DNA from: Endozoicomonas sp. GU-1
GTDB taxonomy: Bacteria; Pseudomonadota; Gammaproteobacteria; Pseudomonadales; Endozoicomonadaceae
DNA: 64,000 nt
Direction of reading: 5' to 3'
Assembly (NCBI RefSeq): GCF_027366395.1
Contig: NZ_CP114771.1
Span: 1,798,001-1,862,000, forward strand
The position numbers and the translations under genes are program-made. Under the pieces are notes generated by a model. That model saw only the letters and a list, made by a program, of their open reading frames with translations, made no database searches and had not been told where the DNA came from. Positions within the stretch are counted from its first letter, which is position 1; every line of letters starts with the position of its first letter. Positions 1 to 10,465 of the stretch are shown one piece after another.

Positions 1-711
1 ATGAGTTCTGCCCGTTTGCAGGTTAAGCCGGATATGGGTGTGCGCCTTATAACGTTTCACTACCCGGTAATGGGTAACCGACGGTTTGCCACCGCGCACA
101 ACGGCCATCTTCAAGCGGTTTTGCGGGTGTCGGCCGATCGGCGCATCAACCACACCCCCTCCCGTCATTACCCCTCGCACAACCGCCTCATATTCACGAT
201 GAACCGTACGATCCTGCAGCTGTGCAACAAGGTCGGTGTGCGCTGCCAGGGAACGGGCAACCACCATCAGGCCGGTGGTATCCTTATCCAGCCGGTGCAC
301 AATACCAGCCCGGGGCAACGCTGCATTATCCGGATAGTGGTACAACAGGGCGTTGAGCAGCGTCCCGGTATAGTTTCCCGCAGCGGGATGCACCACCAGA
401 CCTGCAGGCTTATTGATCACCATGATATGGTTATCCTGATAAACAACGTCCAACGGGATATTTTCCGCGGCCCATTGCCCTTCAGGCTGAACCTCAACGG
501 ACAGAGATAACTGTTCCCCGCCATAGAGCTTCTCTTTTGGTTTTCGGGCATCGCCATCCACCACCAGAAAGCCCTCACGAATCCACTCCTGAAGCCGGGC
601 CCTGGAAAACTCCGGAAAACAGGCCGCCGCTATCTGATCAAATCGACGACCACCCTGATCATCAGGCACCGTGACACTCTCTTTGATGACATGTTTAGTA
701 ACTTCGCCCAT
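1..711 (-). CDS. rluD: 23S rRNA pseudouridine synthase RluD (3' end outside window)
   Basis: RluD converts uridines in helix 69 of 23S rRNA to pseudouridine during large-subunit assembly in the cytoplasm. Translating the minus strand from the ATG at 711 gives 237 codons open to the window edge. An S4-like RNA-binding segment occupies about the first 80 residues (DQIAAACFPEFSRARLQEWI, then FLVVDG). The catalytic signature HRLDKDTTG follows at about residue 140, with the active Asp in HRLD. A family-typical QTGRTH lies at the cut end. The gene is divergent from bamD, a pairing known in Pseudomonas. The last third of the protein is missing because the window starts here. RluD rather than RluA or RluC is inferred from the N-terminal domain and the bamD neighbour. 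Confidence 0.93.
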   Translation of the reverse strand, partial: MGEVTKHVIKESVTVPDDQGGRRFDQIAAACFPEFSRARLQEWIREGFLVVDGDARKPKEKLYGGEQLSLSVEVQPEGQWAAENIPLDVVYQDNHIMVINKPAGLVVHPAAGNYTGTLLNALLYHYPDNAALPRAGIVHRLDKDTTGLMVVARSLAAHTDLVAQLQDRTVHREYEAVVRGVMTGGGVVDAPIGRHPQNRLKMAVVRGGKPSVTHYRVVKRYKAHTHIRLNLQTGRTH

Positions 712-958
712 TCAGCAACACTCAGTTCATAAATCTACTTTCAGTACCGACAACGCAAACCGCACATGCCTGTAACCAGAACGCCGTAAAATCTTGTCTT
801 TCGTTTTCCGGCAGACTATGTTTAAATGCAGGTTTAGTAAGTCTTTTATCGGTTTGAAGAGTTTACCACAAGAAGACTCTCAAGCCTGAGTGGTTGTCGA
901 AAGCGACAGAAATTGATGTGTAAAGAGCACGGGACAAGTACGGAAACCAATCAACACC

Positions 959-1891
959 ATGACCATCTTGACTGCAAAATTGCCCAGGCTACTGCCCCCG
1001 TTTCTCACCAGATCCATTTTGATGGTGTTTGCCACTGTTCTTCTGGCGGGTTGTGCATCCACCGAAAATAAAGAGCAACTCCCGGAAGCCCTGTCTGAGC
1101 CCGAGCTTTACCAACTGTCCAGCAAGGCACTTGAGGACGGTCGCTATTCCGAAGCCATTAAATCTCTGAGAACCCTGGAGTCCCGCTATCCTTTTGGTGC
1201 ATTTGCTGAACAGGCACAACTGGATATCATTTACGCCTATTTCAAAAATGCCGAGCCGGAGGCCTCCAGAGCTGCCGCTGACCGTTTTATCCGCCTGCAC
1301 CCGCAGCACCCTGACGCAGACTACGCCTATTACATCAAAGGGCTGGCGTCCAACACTGCGTCCATGGGCCTGCTGGAGCGATACCTGCCAATGGATCTGA
1401 CCCGCCGTGATCCTGGCCAGGCGCGGGTATCTTTTAACGAGTTTTCTGAATTGCTGAGCCGTTACCCTGAGAGTAAATACGTGCCGGATGCCCGCCAGCG
1501 CATGGTTGCCCTCCGTAACCGGCTGGCTGAGTACGAAATTCATGCCGCTAACTATTATCTGAAACGTAAGGCCTATGTCGCTGCGGTCAACCGTGGGCGC
1601 TATGTTGTCGAGAATATGCAACAGACACCCGCCGTTCCCGAAGCCCTGGCCATTATGGTCGAAGGCTATCAACATCTGGAACTGCCAGAACCCGCCGGTG
1701 AGGCCCTGGAGGTGTTAAGGCTGAACTACCCGAACCACCCGGCGCTGGACAAGAATGGCAATTTTGTAGGTTACAAGGTGTTTGAAGACGTGGATCCATC
1801 CATCTGGAGCACGCTAACCTTCGGCCTGATTGGCCGCTCCAAACCCAAAATTCAGGACGCACCTCCGCCACAGCCACCTGTGGTGAATTGA
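959..1891 (+). CDS. bamD: Outer membrane assembly lipoprotein BamD
   Basis: BamD is the essential lipoprotein partner of BamA in the BAM complex, which inserts beta-barrel proteins into the outer membrane. The 310-residue product has a hydrophobic signal ending in a lipobox LLAGC, with the lipidated Cys at about residue 32. TPR-like helical repeats follow ([20 protein letters not shown], and later [20 protein letters not shown]). Length is slightly above the usual 240-270 residues because of a long leader and a proline-rich tail. The chosen ATG at 959 has no strong ribosome binding site. An internal ATG at 1022 would still leave a short signal peptide, so the start is uncertain. rluD lies divergently upstream and yacG follows 36 bases downstream. 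Confidence 0.93.
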   Translation: MTILTAKLPRLLPPFLTRSILMVFATVLLAGCASTENKEQLPEALSEPELYQLSSKALEDGRYSEAIKSLRTLESRYPFGAFAEQAQLDIIYAYFKNAEPEASRAAADRFIRLHPQHPDADYAYYIKGLASNTASMGLLERYLPMDLTRRDPGQARVSFNEFSELLSRYPESKYVPDARQRMVALRNRLAEYEIHAANYYLKRKAYVAAVNRGRYVVENMQQTPAVPEALAIMVEGYQHLELPEPAGEALEVLRLNYPNHPALDKNGNFVGYKVFEDVDPSIWSTLTFGLIGRSKPKIQDAPPPQPPVVN

Positions 1892-1927
1892 GGCGATATA
1901 CCTTTTCCAAGTCTATCTGGCTAGCAC

Positions 1928-2128
1928 ATGACCAAAACCGTTAAATGCCCACAGTGCGGAAAAGCCGTGAAGTGGGTTCCCGAAAGCAAGTACCGTCCCT
2001 TTTGCTCAGAACGCTGCAAGCTGATTGACTTTGGTGCCTGGGCAAAAGAAGAACATACCATTCCGGGTGATCCGGCCTTTGATGACCTGATGTCCCAAGA
2101 GCTTGATGAGGTGCCCACCCGGCATTAA
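1928..2128 (+). CDS. yacG: DNA gyrase inhibitor YacG (zinc-binding)
   Basis: This 66-residue protein matches YacG, a small zinc protein that binds GyrB and inhibits DNA gyrase. The four zinc ligands are visible as CPQC near residue 7 and CSERC near residue 27. The motif continuing LIDFGAWA is characteristic of the family. The acidic C-terminal tail is usual. It follows bamD closely and may be co-transcribed with it. In many gammaproteobacteria yacG sits with coaE and pilD, so its place here after bamD reflects rearrangement. Confidence 0.93.
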   Translation: MTKTVKCPQCGKAVKWVPESKYRPFCSERCKLIDFGAWAKEEHTIPGDPAFDDLMSQELDEVPTRH

Positions 2129-2177
2129 GTAGTCATGTTCAGGGCCTGTTGACGCTCAAGAAGACATGCAAGCCAAT

Positions 2178-2203
2178 AAAAAAACCGGGGATATCCCCGG
2201 TTT
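2178..2203 (-). terminator. Rho-independent terminator of the minus-strand coiled-coil gene
   Basis: A perfect stem CCGGGG-ATAT-CCCCGG is followed on the minus strand by seven T residues. It lies about 70 bases beyond the stop of the coiled-coil gene. On the plus strand only three T residues follow the stem, so it would be a weaker terminator for yacG. It probably serves this convergent pair in both directions. Confidence 0.8.
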
Positions 2204-2272
2204 ATGGCACTACTTTTCAAGCTTTGCTGCCATAGGCAAACAATGGCTTGAGATCAGGTGAGTCGCGAAGAT

Positions 2273-3715
2273 TTATTCCCCCTCTCCACCATTATTAGCT
2301 TTCACAGATTCCGAATCTTGCTTATCAACAGAAACCTCTGCGCCAGGTTGGTTTCCAGTGCCATTCTGACCCGCCGGAGGCAAGAGACTCTCACCAGGTT
2401 GTTCCAATTGCAAAGACGGATCATAATTATCAAACGACAAAGGCTGTTCACCATCAACGCTACCATGAACGGATTCAGCTTCATCTGCATTATAATAGCC
2501 GAAACCTCTAGAACCCGGGCCATAACCTGGTACTTCAGCATGCGTCTTCAGAGCGTACATGCCATCACGAACACGTGCACCAAAGTCCATCAATTCATTA
2601 TCAAATTGCTCCATGCGATTCAACAAAGTGTTCAACTGAATTAAATTGATACTGACAACTCTCTTATCAGCCCCTGGCGCTATAACGGTAAGGTTAAAGA
2701 TTGGCTCCTTCCCATCCTCATTCATTTCAACCTTAACAACAGAGTATTCATCTAAATTGTCCAACTCGTCACAACTTACCAAATTTTCCTCAGCCAGCAA
2801 AACTTTCAAACCTTGCTTAACACTGAAATCTTTAAAAAGGTCATTCAGATATTTCTCTTGCCAGGTTTTTTGCCGTTCCTTCACCAACTCTTCTGCCATA
2901 TAACGGGTTATTGTCTGTTCCCTTTCCAACTCTTTCTCCGTAGAAATAGACCTAGTTGCTTCTCTGAAAGCATTTTGTATATTATCAACTGCGACTTTCT
3001 TGAAAGTTTCAGCTTGATTCTTGTAATGAATAGCAACAGCCTTGTAGTTTTTCAGATCTGCCCCCAGTGCTGCCTGGTTCTGTTCCCGAACTTTCAGTTT
3101 CCATTCCTGAAATTTCAGTTTTATTGCCTGCTTTTCTAATTCCGCGTCCTTGGTTTTAAGTTCACCATGCTGCCTGCGGATACAACGAACTTTAGATTCG
3201 CGCTCTTTATTGAATTTATCCTGTGCCTTCTTTAAGAGCTCTTGCTTTTCTTCATGAGCAATACGAACCAGAGCGTCAGCTTGTCTTTCAGCACGAGTAT
3301 TAAGATCCTCATTTTCAAGCTTTGCTTGCTTGGCATCCGCTTCTGCAGCAGAAACTCTCTTAAGCAGTGCTTCTTTATCCGTTTTCAGGGCTTCTTTTTC
3401 CGCTGTCAGGGCTGCAAATTCCTCCGTGGTCGGAATTTTCTTTTCAACTGCCTGTGTGGTTTCAACACGCCTGTCAGAAAGGTCTTTACCTCTAATACCG
3501 TGGATGGCATCACCAACCAGGGAAGGCAAGATTCCAAAAGGCACAAAGACTGCAGCAACTGCACGTCCGAGCCATTTACCGAATGTGCTTCCTTCGTCGA
3601 ATTTTCTGGAAACACTATCGGCAACTTTGTGGCACCATCTCACGATGGTCCAATCTCTTTTGTGGGGTTCCACAACGATTACTTGAGGTGCAGGTGCACC
3701 GATTGAACTAGGCAT
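2273..3715 (-). CDS. Hypothetical coiled-coil protein with one hydrophobic segment
   Basis: I do not recognise this 480-residue protein. The ATG at 3715 is preferred over an upstream in-frame start at 3796 because AGAGGAAG stands the right distance before it. Residues about 47-66 (AVAAVFVPFGILPSLVGDAI) form one hydrophobic segment that could be a membrane anchor. Residues about 90-310 are rich in Lys, Glu, Ala and Gln with heptad-like spacing and read as a long coiled coil. The C-terminal 100 residues are Gly/Pro/Asn-rich and acidic. It stands alone between yacG and the mutT gene, with its own terminator. The N-terminus (MPSSIGAPAPQ) is Ser/Pro-rich, like the putative secreted proteins elsewhere in the window, but secretion is not shown. 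Confidence 0.75.
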   Translation of the reverse strand: MPSSIGAPAPQVIVVEPHKRDWTIVRWCHKVADSVSRKFDEGSTFGKWLGRAVAAVFVPFGILPSLVGDAIHGIRGKDLSDRRVETTQAVEKKIPTTEEFAALTAEKEALKTDKEALLKRVSAAEADAKQAKLENEDLNTRAERQADALVRIAHEEKQELLKKAQDKFNKERESKVRCIRRQHGELKTKDAELEKQAIKLKFQEWKLKVREQNQAALGADLKNYKAVAIHYKNQAETFKKVAVDNIQNAFREATRSISTEKELEREQTITRYMAEELVKERQKTWQEKYLNDLFKDFSVKQGLKVLLAEENLVSCDELDNLDEYSVVKVEMNEDGKEPIFNLTVIAPGADKRVVSINLIQLNTLLNRMEQFDNELMDFGARVRDGMYALKTHAEVPGYGPGSRGFGYYNADEAESVHGSVDGEQPLSFDNYDPSLQLEQPGESLLPPAGQNGTGNQPGAEVSVDKQDSESVKANNGGEGE

Positions 3716-3920
3716 AATAACTTCCTCTATTGGTTGTTTGTGATTTTTTTTAAGTGATACTGGTGTTTTAGAGAGGAAAATTATGAGTTGGTTCAATAGT
3801 CAGTTATAATTTTTAGGAATTAAAAAAATTCTAGTTATTTAAAAGTCATAATAAAAGCAAAACTGACCAATAATTGATAGGCCCTATAGCTCTGAGCAGG
3901 CGTTCCGAAGCCAGAGAAAA

Positions 3921-4874
3921 TCAGCCCCAAAAAGCCTGAATGGCAGCAATTCCCCGGGCACCCAGCTGCCGGGCAAGATGCGCATCTTCTGGATTCATCC
4001 CCCCAAGCCAGAACACAGGTACTTTTGCTATGCCAGTCAGCATTTTAGCCCGCTCTAACCCCAGAGGGCTGGCCTCAGGATGGGAAGCGGTTGCCTTGAC
4101 CGGTGACAGGGTAATAAAGTCCACCGCCATTGCCTCAGCCGCTTTGATCTGCGCCTTATCGTGACATGAGGCGACCAAAAGCTGGCCGCTATGGCGCTTT
4201 TCAGGTTTAACCGGCAAACCCAGCTGACGGGAGGTCAAATGCAGCCCATGGCACCATGACTCTGACAAAAGGGAGAAATCCCCTTTGATGATCAGCGTCC
4301 CACCAGCGGCCTGAGCGCAACTTGACAGTTCCCGTGCCAGCCGGAGATAGTCACCCGCCTCAAGCCAATGAGCCCGAAATTGAATCAGGCGAATACCGTT
4401 ATCCAGCGCTGCCAAAACGCTGTTGAAGAGTGCTTCTTTTTCCGCAAAATGCCCGGTAATCATATAATGGTCAGGAAGTTGCAGCGCCCGGAGAATCACC
4501 TTATTGGCTTCAGGAAACTCATAGTCATTAAGACATTCCTTCTCAACCCACTGAATCAACTGACCTTCATTGCCTTTCGGCTCGCCCTGAATACCACTGA
4601 CCACCCAGGTATCCAGCAATACGGACTTATCAGGGTAGTCATGGCGAATTTTGATGAGTGGTGAAAAAGTGGCAACGCCGATATCCAGCTCTTCGCGAAG
4701 TTCCCGACTCAGGGCGACCCTGATATCTTCCCCGGACTCGACTTTACCGCCGGGAAACTCCCATAATCCGCCCATGTGTTTATCTTCAGGACGCTTGGCC
4801 AGTAAAACCCGGCCATCGTCCCCAAGAATCACAGCAACTGCCACATGAACCACGTTTCTATTGTCAATAATCAT
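3921..4874 (-). CDS. Nudix hydrolase (MutT-like) fused to a thiamine-phosphate-synthase-like domain
   Basis: The protein joins an N-terminal MutT-type Nudix domain to a C-terminal ThiE/TenI-like barrel, a fusion known from Pseudomonas next to argJ. The Nudix box is complete (GGKVESGEDIRVALSRELRE, then EEL), so hydrolysis of 8-oxo-dGTP or a related nucleotide is expected. The ThiE-like half keeps IQFRAH, ASCHD and the glycine-rich LGGMNPEDA segment, but thiamine activity is doubtful. The start used here is ATG 4874 (MIIDNRNVVHVAVAVI), just after the argJ stop. An in-frame ATG at 4925 would overlap argJ by 38 bases, and neither has a clear ribosome binding site. The gene is last in the secA-argJ-mutT order. 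Confidence 0.88.
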   Translation of the reverse strand: MIIDNRNVVHVAVAVILGDDGRVLLAKRPEDKHMGGLWEFPGGKVESGEDIRVALSRELREELDIGVATFSPLIKIRHDYPDKSVLLDTWVVSGIQGEPKGNEGQLIQWVEKECLNDYEFPEANKVILRALQLPDHYMITGHFAEKEALFNSVLAALDNGIRLIQFRAHWLEAGDYLRLARELSSCAQAAGGTLIIKGDFSLLSESWCHGLHLTSRQLGLPVKPEKRHSGQLLVASCHDKAQIKAAEAMAVDFITLSPVKATASHPEASPLGLERAKMLTGIAKVPVFWLGGMNPEDAHLARQLGARGIAAIQAFWG

Positions 4875-4887
4875 TGAGGCAATGGAT

Positions 4888-6106
4888 TCAGGTGCGATAC
4901 TCGGCGTTGATCTTAACATACTCATGGGATAAATCGGTCGTCCAGATCTCTTCGGTGCAATGGCCTGCGCCCAGGGAAATCCTGATCAGAATGTCCTCCT
5001 GATCCATTACTTTCTGGCCGGCTTCTTCGGTATAACCCACTGCGGGCTGGCCACAGTCAACAATGGCAGTATCCCCCAGCCAGATGGATACACGGTCAAT
5101 CTCAAGCGCAGGAATATCGGCCCGGCCAACCGCTGCCAGAATTCGCCCCCAGTTTGGGTCACTGGCAAACAGGGCGGTTTTAACCAGTGGCGAATGGGCG
5201 ACGGTATAAGCCACTTCCAGGGCGTCCTGATGGGAGGCCGCCTCTGCCACTTTTACAGTGACAAATTTGGTGGCTCCCTCGCCATCCCTGACAATCGCCT
5301 GGGCAAGCTCAACGGCCACCTCGCGAAGGCTCGCCGCTAGCTTCCCGGCCAACCCGGAATCTCGGGAAGTGATTGGATCATTACCAGCCGCCCCTGTAGC
5401 AACCACCATAAAGCTGTCATTGGTCGATGTATCACCATCGATGGTGATCCGGTTAAAGGATTGGTTGGTAATGTCCAACAGCAGGTTTTGCAAAAACGTT
5501 TGTTCAACCGCCGCATCCGTTGCGATATAAGCCAGCATGGTGCCCATATTGGGCTTGATCATTCCGGCACCCTTACTGATTCCGGAGACTGTATAGGTGG
5601 TTCCCTCATGTTGAAATTGACGGCTGCTGCCTTTAGGTCGCGTATCGGTGGTCATGATACCTTCAGCGGCATGCAACCAGTTATCTTCTTGCAGATCAGA
5701 CAGCGCCGCTGGTAGCGCTGCACAGAGCGTATTGACCGGAAGCTGCTCACCAATCACGCCGGTTGAAAACGGCAGGACCTGACACTCATTAACGCCGGAC
5801 AACGTCGCCAGCTCGGATGATGTCTGCCTGGCTGCCACCATTCCCTGTTCACCGGTGCCTGCATTGGCATTGCCGGTGTTAATCAGAAAGTAACGGGGAT
5901 CACTGGTTAAGCGCTCACGGCTTAAATGAACCGGGGCCGCACAGAAGCGGTTAAGGGTAAAAACCCCCGGCCACGGAGCTGCCCTTATCCCAGTTCATCA
6001 CCACAAGATCCCGGCGGCCGGGTTTTCTGATCCCCGCCATTGCCGTTCCCAGGCGAAAGCCCCTGACCGGTTTCACTGCAGTCCATTCCCCAGAACCCGT
6101 TGCCAT
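4888..6106 (-). pseudogene. argJ: Bifunctional ornithine acetyltransferase/N-acetylglutamate synthase ArgJ, frameshifted as sequenced
   Basis: ArgJ transfers acetyl from N-acetylornithine to glutamate in arginine synthesis. The start is ATG 6106 (MATGSGEWTAVKPVRGFRLG) with GGAG six bases upstream. After SSVAG the frame breaks. The minus strand reads five G residues (5964-5968 on the plus strand) where four would continue the conserved text as VFTLNRFCAAP. Removing one base gives exactly 405 residues, the normal length. The self-cleavage site GTML with its nucleophilic Thr is intact in the second half. Nothing else is damaged, so this is either a sequencing insertion in a homopolymer or a very recent mutation. 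An annotation pipeline would otherwise report only a 317-residue fragment from 5841. Confidence 0.88.
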
Positions 6107-6162
6107 GATTGACTCCATTGGTGATATCGTTGCTTATTCTTGACTGATTTTGTGGTTACGCC

Positions 6163-6374
6163 TAGGAGCCTGTCCGAGAATAGCGCCCGTAGCGAGGATG
6201 GCAGAAAATTGAGGATAAAAATTTCGTTTTGTGAGGTGAATAGCGGGGCTATTTGCCGAACAAAACGGAATTTTTAGACCAATTTGCTGCCACCGCACGA
6301 CTGCATGGATGCAGGAGCTAGAGCAACGCAGGAGCAGTTGCCGGTAGGGCAGTCTATTCTCGGACAGGCTCCTA
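6163..6374. repeat. 212-bp palindromic MITE-like element, copy A
   Basis: The element is bounded by 21-bp perfect terminal inverted repeats (starting TAGGAGCCTGTCCGAG and ending in its complement). It contains an inner inverted repeat whose arms read ATTTCGTTTTGT and ACAAAACGGAAT. It has no coding capacity for a transposase. A second copy lies at 48652-48864. The outer portions are nearly identical between copies, but the inner arms differ in sequence while staying self-complementary. It lies between secA and argJ, downstream of the secA terminator. CTAG occurs at both ends, possibly a target duplication. Confidence 0.85.
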
Positions 6375-6393
6375 GAGCAGATGCCGATGCACA

Positions 6394-6430
6394 AACAAAA
6401 ACGGGTCAGCCTGTTAAAGCTGACCCGCAG
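6394..6430 (-). terminator. Rho-independent terminator of secA
   Basis: On the minus strand a 9-bp stem CGGGTCAGC / GCTGACCCG with an 8-base loop is followed by TTTTTGTTT. It begins about 20 bases after the secA stop codon. Because it separates secA from argJ, argJ probably needs its own promoter, which would lie in or near the palindromic element. Confidence 0.9.
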
Positions 6431-6449
6431 TTTAAGTTACCGGCCCTGA

Positions 6450-9191
6450 TCAGGCAATTTTACCGTGGCACTGTTTGAACTTTTTACCGGAACCACATGG
6501 ACACGGATCGTTCCGCCCCACTTTACGCCCTTCCCGGACAAATGGCTGGTGAGCTTCCTCTTCAGGTGCTTCCTGCCCGGTTGCTTCTGCTTCTACACCC
6601 TGGGCCCTGGCATGCTCAAACTGCATTCTCCGGGCCATTTCCTCACGACGCTGACGTTCCATCTCAGCGGTTCGATCATCTTCCTGCACCTGCACATGGG
6701 AGATAATACGAATCGTGTCGTACTTGATATCCTCAAGCATCTGCTGGAATAACTCAAACGCCTCACGCTTGTATTCCTGCTTGGGGTTCTTCTGGGCATA
6801 ACCACGCAGATGAATACCCTGTCTCAGGTGGTCCATGGTGGCCAGATGCTCTTTCCACTTGTCATCCAGAATCCGCAGCAGAATATGCTTTTCAAAGTTG
6901 CGCAGAACTTCAGCACCGGCCAGTTCTTCCTTCTTGCGGTAAGAATCGATTACCCCCTGAAGAATACGCTCACGAAGCGCCTCTTCATCCAGACGATCAT
7001 CTTCATCCAGCCACTGCTGAACCGGCATACGCTCATTGAGCTCGCTGGCCAGTTTCTCTTCCAGACCTTTCACATCCCACTGCTCTTCCAGGCTCTGGGG
7101 TGGAATGTGCTGACTGATCAGGCCACTGACCACGTCTTCACGGAGTGCTTCAATACTGGAAGAAACATCCTCCGCACTGAGCAGTTCATCCCGTTGATGA
7201 TAAATGACCTTACGCTGGTCATTGGCAACATCATCATATTCCAGCAGCTGCTTACGAATATCAAAGTTGCGACCTTCCACTTTACGCTGGGCTTTTTCGA
7301 TGGCATTGGTCACCATGCGGTGTTCAATGGCTTCACCTTTTTCCATGCCCAGGGCTTTCATAAAGTTCTTGACCCGCTCAGAAGCGAAAATCCGCATCAG
7401 GCTGTCTTCCAGAGACAGATAAAAACGGGAAGAGCCCGGGTCGCCCTGACGACCGGAACGGCCTCTTAACTGGTTATCAATACGTCGTGACTCGTGACGC
7501 TCGGTACCGATAATATGCAGACCACCGGCTTCAAGCACCGCCATGTGGCGTTTCTGCCAATCCGCTTTGATCTGATCAATTTGCTCCTGGGCCGGGTTAT
7601 CCAGCTCAGCAACTTCTGCCTTCCAGTTACCGCCCAGCATGATATCGGTACCACGGCCCGCCATATTGGTGGCGATGGTGACCGCACCGGGGCGACCAGC
7701 CTGGGCGATGATATCCGCTTCTTTCTCATGGAATTTGGCATTCAGTACCTGGTGAGCAATGCCCGCTTTATCAAGAGCTTTAGACAGATGCTCAGAAGAG
7801 TCGATAGACGCCGTACCCACCAGAACCGGACGCTCGGCTTTCACCGTTTCCTTGATATCTTCAATAATGGCGTCGTATTTTTCCGCGATCGTCAGATAGA
7901 CGAGATCATTGCCATCCTGACGAACCATCTCCTTATGGGTAGGAATAACAATCACGTCCAGGCCATAAATCTGACGGAACTCGAACGCTTCGGTATCGGC
8001 AGTACCGGTCATGCCGGAGAGCTTGTCATAATTCCGGAAATAATTCTGGAACGTTGTGGAAGCCAGAGTCTGGCTCTCCGCCTGAATACGCAGCCCTTCT
8101 TTCGCTTCAATCGCCTGATGCAGACCTTCCGAGAGACGACGGCCCGGCATGGTCCGGCCGGTATGCTCATCCACCAGCAGAACTTCATTATTCTGCACAA
8201 TGTATTCCACATTGCGGTTAAACAGCACATGGGCTTTCAGGGCTGAGTTCGCATGGTGCAGCAGGTTCAGGTTGTTGGAGGCGTAAAGACTTTCCCCTTC
8301 CGGCAACAAACCTTCCTGTTGCAGCAGCTCTTCAATAAACTGATGGCCCAGTTCATTCAACTCAACCTGGCGGGTCTTCTCATCGACTGAGTAATGACCG
8401 GTAAGTTCAACGGTATTGGGATCCTGGTCTTCAGGAATGGGCTCCTGCCGTTGCAGCCTGGGAACCAGCTGATTCATCTTTTTATAAAGTTCTGAGGAGT
8501 CTTCAGCCGGGCCGGAAATAATCAGCGGTGTTCTGGCCTCATCAATCAGAATCGAGTCAACCTCATCGACAATGGAGAAGAAGAGATCACGCTGGAAGCG
8601 ATCTTCCTTCCGGAAGGCCATGTTGTCACGAAGGTAGTCAAAACCAAACTCGTTGTTGGTTCCGTAGGTGATATCCGCCTGATAAGCCTGACGCTTCTCT
8701 TCCGGATCCTGCTGCGGAACAACAATGCCCACGCTCATCCCCAGAAACTCATAGAGCGGGCGCATCCAGTTCGCATCACGACGAGCCAGATAATCATTCA
8801 CGGTAACCACATGAACGCCCTGACCGGGAATCGCGTTCAAATAAGCAGGCAGGGTGGCTACCAGTGTCTTACCTTCACCGGTGCGCATCTCGGCAATGCG
8901 CCCTTCATGGAGGGTCATACCACCAATAAGCTGGACATCAAAATGACGCATGCCCATCACCCGCTTGCCCGCCTCACGAACCACAGCAAACGCCTCAGGC
9001 AACAGGTCATCAAGGGTTTCGCCTTTGTTGAAGCGCTCACGAAACTCTCCGGTTTTAGCCTTCAGCTCATCGTCGCTCAAAGCCGCCAGGCTTTCTTCCA
9101 GGGCATTGATTGATTTGACAATCTTGCCCATCCGTTTCAGCTGGCGGTCATTCCGGCTACCAATAACTTTCTTAATTAACGAAGCAAACAT
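6450..9191 (-). CDS. secA: Preprotein translocase ATPase SecA
   Basis: SecA is the motor that drives unfolded preproteins through SecYEG across the inner membrane. The product has 913 residues, the normal gammaproteobacterial length. It shows Walker A at [18 protein letters not shown] (about residues 100-117), the DEAD-type Walker [13 protein letters not shown] near residue 210, [10 protein letters not shown] near residue 510, and the C-terminal zinc-binding tail [17 protein letters not shown] that contacts SecB. The ATG at 9191 gives the family-typical [20 protein letters not shown]. It is transcribed away from cysK and ends at a strong terminator. Confidence 0.98.
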   Translation of the reverse strand: MFASLIKKVIGSRNDRQLKRMGKIVKSINALEESLAALSDDELKAKTGEFRERFNKGETLDDLLPEAFAVVREAGKRVMGMRHFDVQLIGGMTLHEGRIAEMRTGEGKTLVATLPAYLNAIPGQGVHVVTVNDYLARRDANWMRPLYEFLGMSVGIVVPQQDPEEKRQAYQADITYGTNNEFGFDYLRDNMAFRKEDRFQRDLFFSIVDEVDSILIDEARTPLIISGPAEDSSELYKKMNQLVPRLQRQEPIPEDQDPNTVELTGHYSVDEKTRQVELNELGHQFIEELLQQEGLLPEGESLYASNNLNLLHHANSALKAHVLFNRNVEYIVQNNEVLLVDEHTGRTMPGRRLSEGLHQAIEAKEGLRIQAESQTLASTTFQNYFRNYDKLSGMTGTADTEAFEFRQIYGLDVIVIPTHKEMVRQDGNDLVYLTIAEKYDAIIEDIKETVKAERPVLVGTASIDSSEHLSKALDKAGIAHQVLNAKFHEKEADIIAQAGRPGAVTIATNMAGRGTDIMLGGNWKAEVAELDNPAQEQIDQIKADWQKRHMAVLEAGGLHIIGTERHESRRIDNQLRGRSGRQGDPGSSRFYLSLEDSLMRIFASERVKNFMKALGMEKGEAIEHRMVTNAIEKAQRKVEGRNFDIRKQLLEYDDVANDQRKVIYHQRDELLSAEDVSSSIEALREDVVSGLISQHIPPQSLEEQWDVKGLEEKLASELNERMPVQQWLDEDDRLDEEALRERILQGVIDSYRKKEELAGAEVLRNFEKHILLRILDDKWKEHLATMDHLRQGIHLRGYAQKNPKQEYKREAFELFQQMLEDIKYDTIRIISHVQVQEDDRTAEMERQRREEMARRMQFEHARAQGVEAEATGQEAPEEEAHQPFVREGRKVGRNDPCPCGSGKKFKQCHGKIA

Positions 9192-9501
9192 AAGTTGTTA
9201 ACAGTCTCACACTCTGTTTCCGGAGCTGTCCTCCTACCGACAAATCCGGGCCGGAGCAGACAAGCGCACAATAGTCCAACATTCTATGACAATCACGGCA
9301 AAGTCTCACCTATATTAGCTGTATTTCTGTGCTGTCCATTAAGCTGAGTCGGTAAAAAATATTCAATGCTTTCAAGCTGGTTTAGATTTTTGCACTGGTA
9401 TTGAACTGACGGCATACTGGTGCGCCTGAAAATCTGAACAGCCCTTTGGCAACAGAGCTCAGAAAAATATCAACCGGGGCGGCAGCAAGAGACATACCCT
9501 T
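9192..9501. other. Intergenic region between divergent secA and cysK
   Basis: These 310 bases separate two divergent genes and must hold both promoters. I see no coding potential, no clear operator and no repeat. AT-rich stretches near 9310-9400 are candidate promoter sites, but I cannot assign -35 and -10 boxes with confidence. Confidence 0.5.
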
Positions 9502-10458
9502 ATGATTTACAATTCAATTTTAGAAACGATCGGCCAGACTCCCATCGTTAAAATCAATCGCCTGGCACCGGCACACGTCAACTTCTACGTGAAGGCCGAG
9601 TACTTTAACCCTATGTCCTCTGTAAAGGACCGTTTGGCATTTGCCATCATCAACGACGCCCGGCAAAAAGGTGAACTTGAAGAAGGTCAAACCGTCGTAG
9701 AAGCGACCTCCGGTAATACAGGTATCGCCATGGCCATGGTGTGTGCGGCATTGAACCATCCTTTTGTGGCGGTTATGACCGAAACATTCTCTGTTGAGCG
9801 ACGCAAAATCATGCGCGCCTTGGGAGCCAAAGTTGTACTGACGCCGGCTGCCGAGCGTGGTACCGGCATGGTGCGGGTTGCCAAAGAGTTGTCCGAGAAA
9901 AATGGCTGGTTCCTGGCTCGACAGTTTGAAAACGAAGCCAATCCTGAATATCACCGGAACACCACCGCCCCTGAAATTTTGCAGGATTTTGCCGGCCAGC
10001 GGCTGGATTATTTTGTCAGTGGCTACGGCACCGGCGGTACCATCACCGGTGTCGGTGAAGTACTTAAGGCTGCCCGTCCAGACATCAAAATCATCTGCAC
10101 CGAACCTGCCAGTGCGGCATTGCTCAGTGGCAAAGAGTGGGCACCGCACAAGATTCAGGGTTGGACACCGGATTTTATCGCCCCGGTCCTTAACCGTGAC
10201 GTCATTGATGAAGTATTGCCGGTTGATGACGTGGTTGCCCGTGATACCGCGCTTGAACTGGCTCGCAAAGAAGGCATCTTCTGTGGTATCTCTGCCGGTG
10301 CAACGGTTGCGACTGCACTTGAAGTGGCTGAAACTGCGCCTGAAGGCTCTACCATTCTGGCCATGTTGCCGGATACCGGCGAACGTTACATGTCTACCTT
10401 CCTGTTTGAGGATATAGCCGAAGGTTCAGACGACGAAGTGCTGGAAACCTTAAAGTAA
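9502..10458 (+). CDS. cysK: Cysteine synthase A (O-acetylserine sulfhydrylase)
   Basis: This PLP enzyme makes cysteine from O-acetylserine and sulfide in the cytoplasm. The 318-residue protein has the Schiff-base Lys at about residue 42 in SSVKDR, the substrate loop TSGNTG at 69-74, and the phosphate-binding GTGGTITG segment. The Ser-rich cofactor contact is CGISAGA. The overall pattern fits CysK more than CysM. The stop lies seven bases before the downstream acyltransferase start, so the two are almost certainly one transcript. CysK activity on O-acetylserine rather than O-phosphoserine is inferred. Confidence 0.93.
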   Translation: MIYNSILETIGQTPIVKINRLAPAHVNFYVKAEYFNPMSSVKDRLAFAIINDARQKGELEEGQTVVEATSGNTGIAMAMVCAALNHPFVAVMTETFSVERRKIMRALGAKVVLTPAAERGTGMVRVAKELSEKNGWFLARQFENEANPEYHRNTTAPEILQDFAGQRLDYFVSGYGTGGTITGVGEVLKAARPDIKIICTEPASAALLSGKEWAPHKIQGWTPDFIAPVLNRDVIDEVLPVDDVVARDTALELARKEGIFCGISAGATVATALEVAETAPEGSTILAMLPDTGERYMSTFLFEDIAEGSDDEVLETLK

Positions 10459-10465
10459 TACTGTC

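Noticed and set aside
1-510. Plus-strand open frame at the window start
   Set aside because: It is the complement of rluD, which has clear catalytic motifs on the minus strand.
6134-6394. Possible 86-residue protein on the minus strand
   Set aside because: It lies almost wholly inside palindromic element copy A. The same peptide fragment recurs from copy B (48722-49174), so it is a translated repeat and not a gene.
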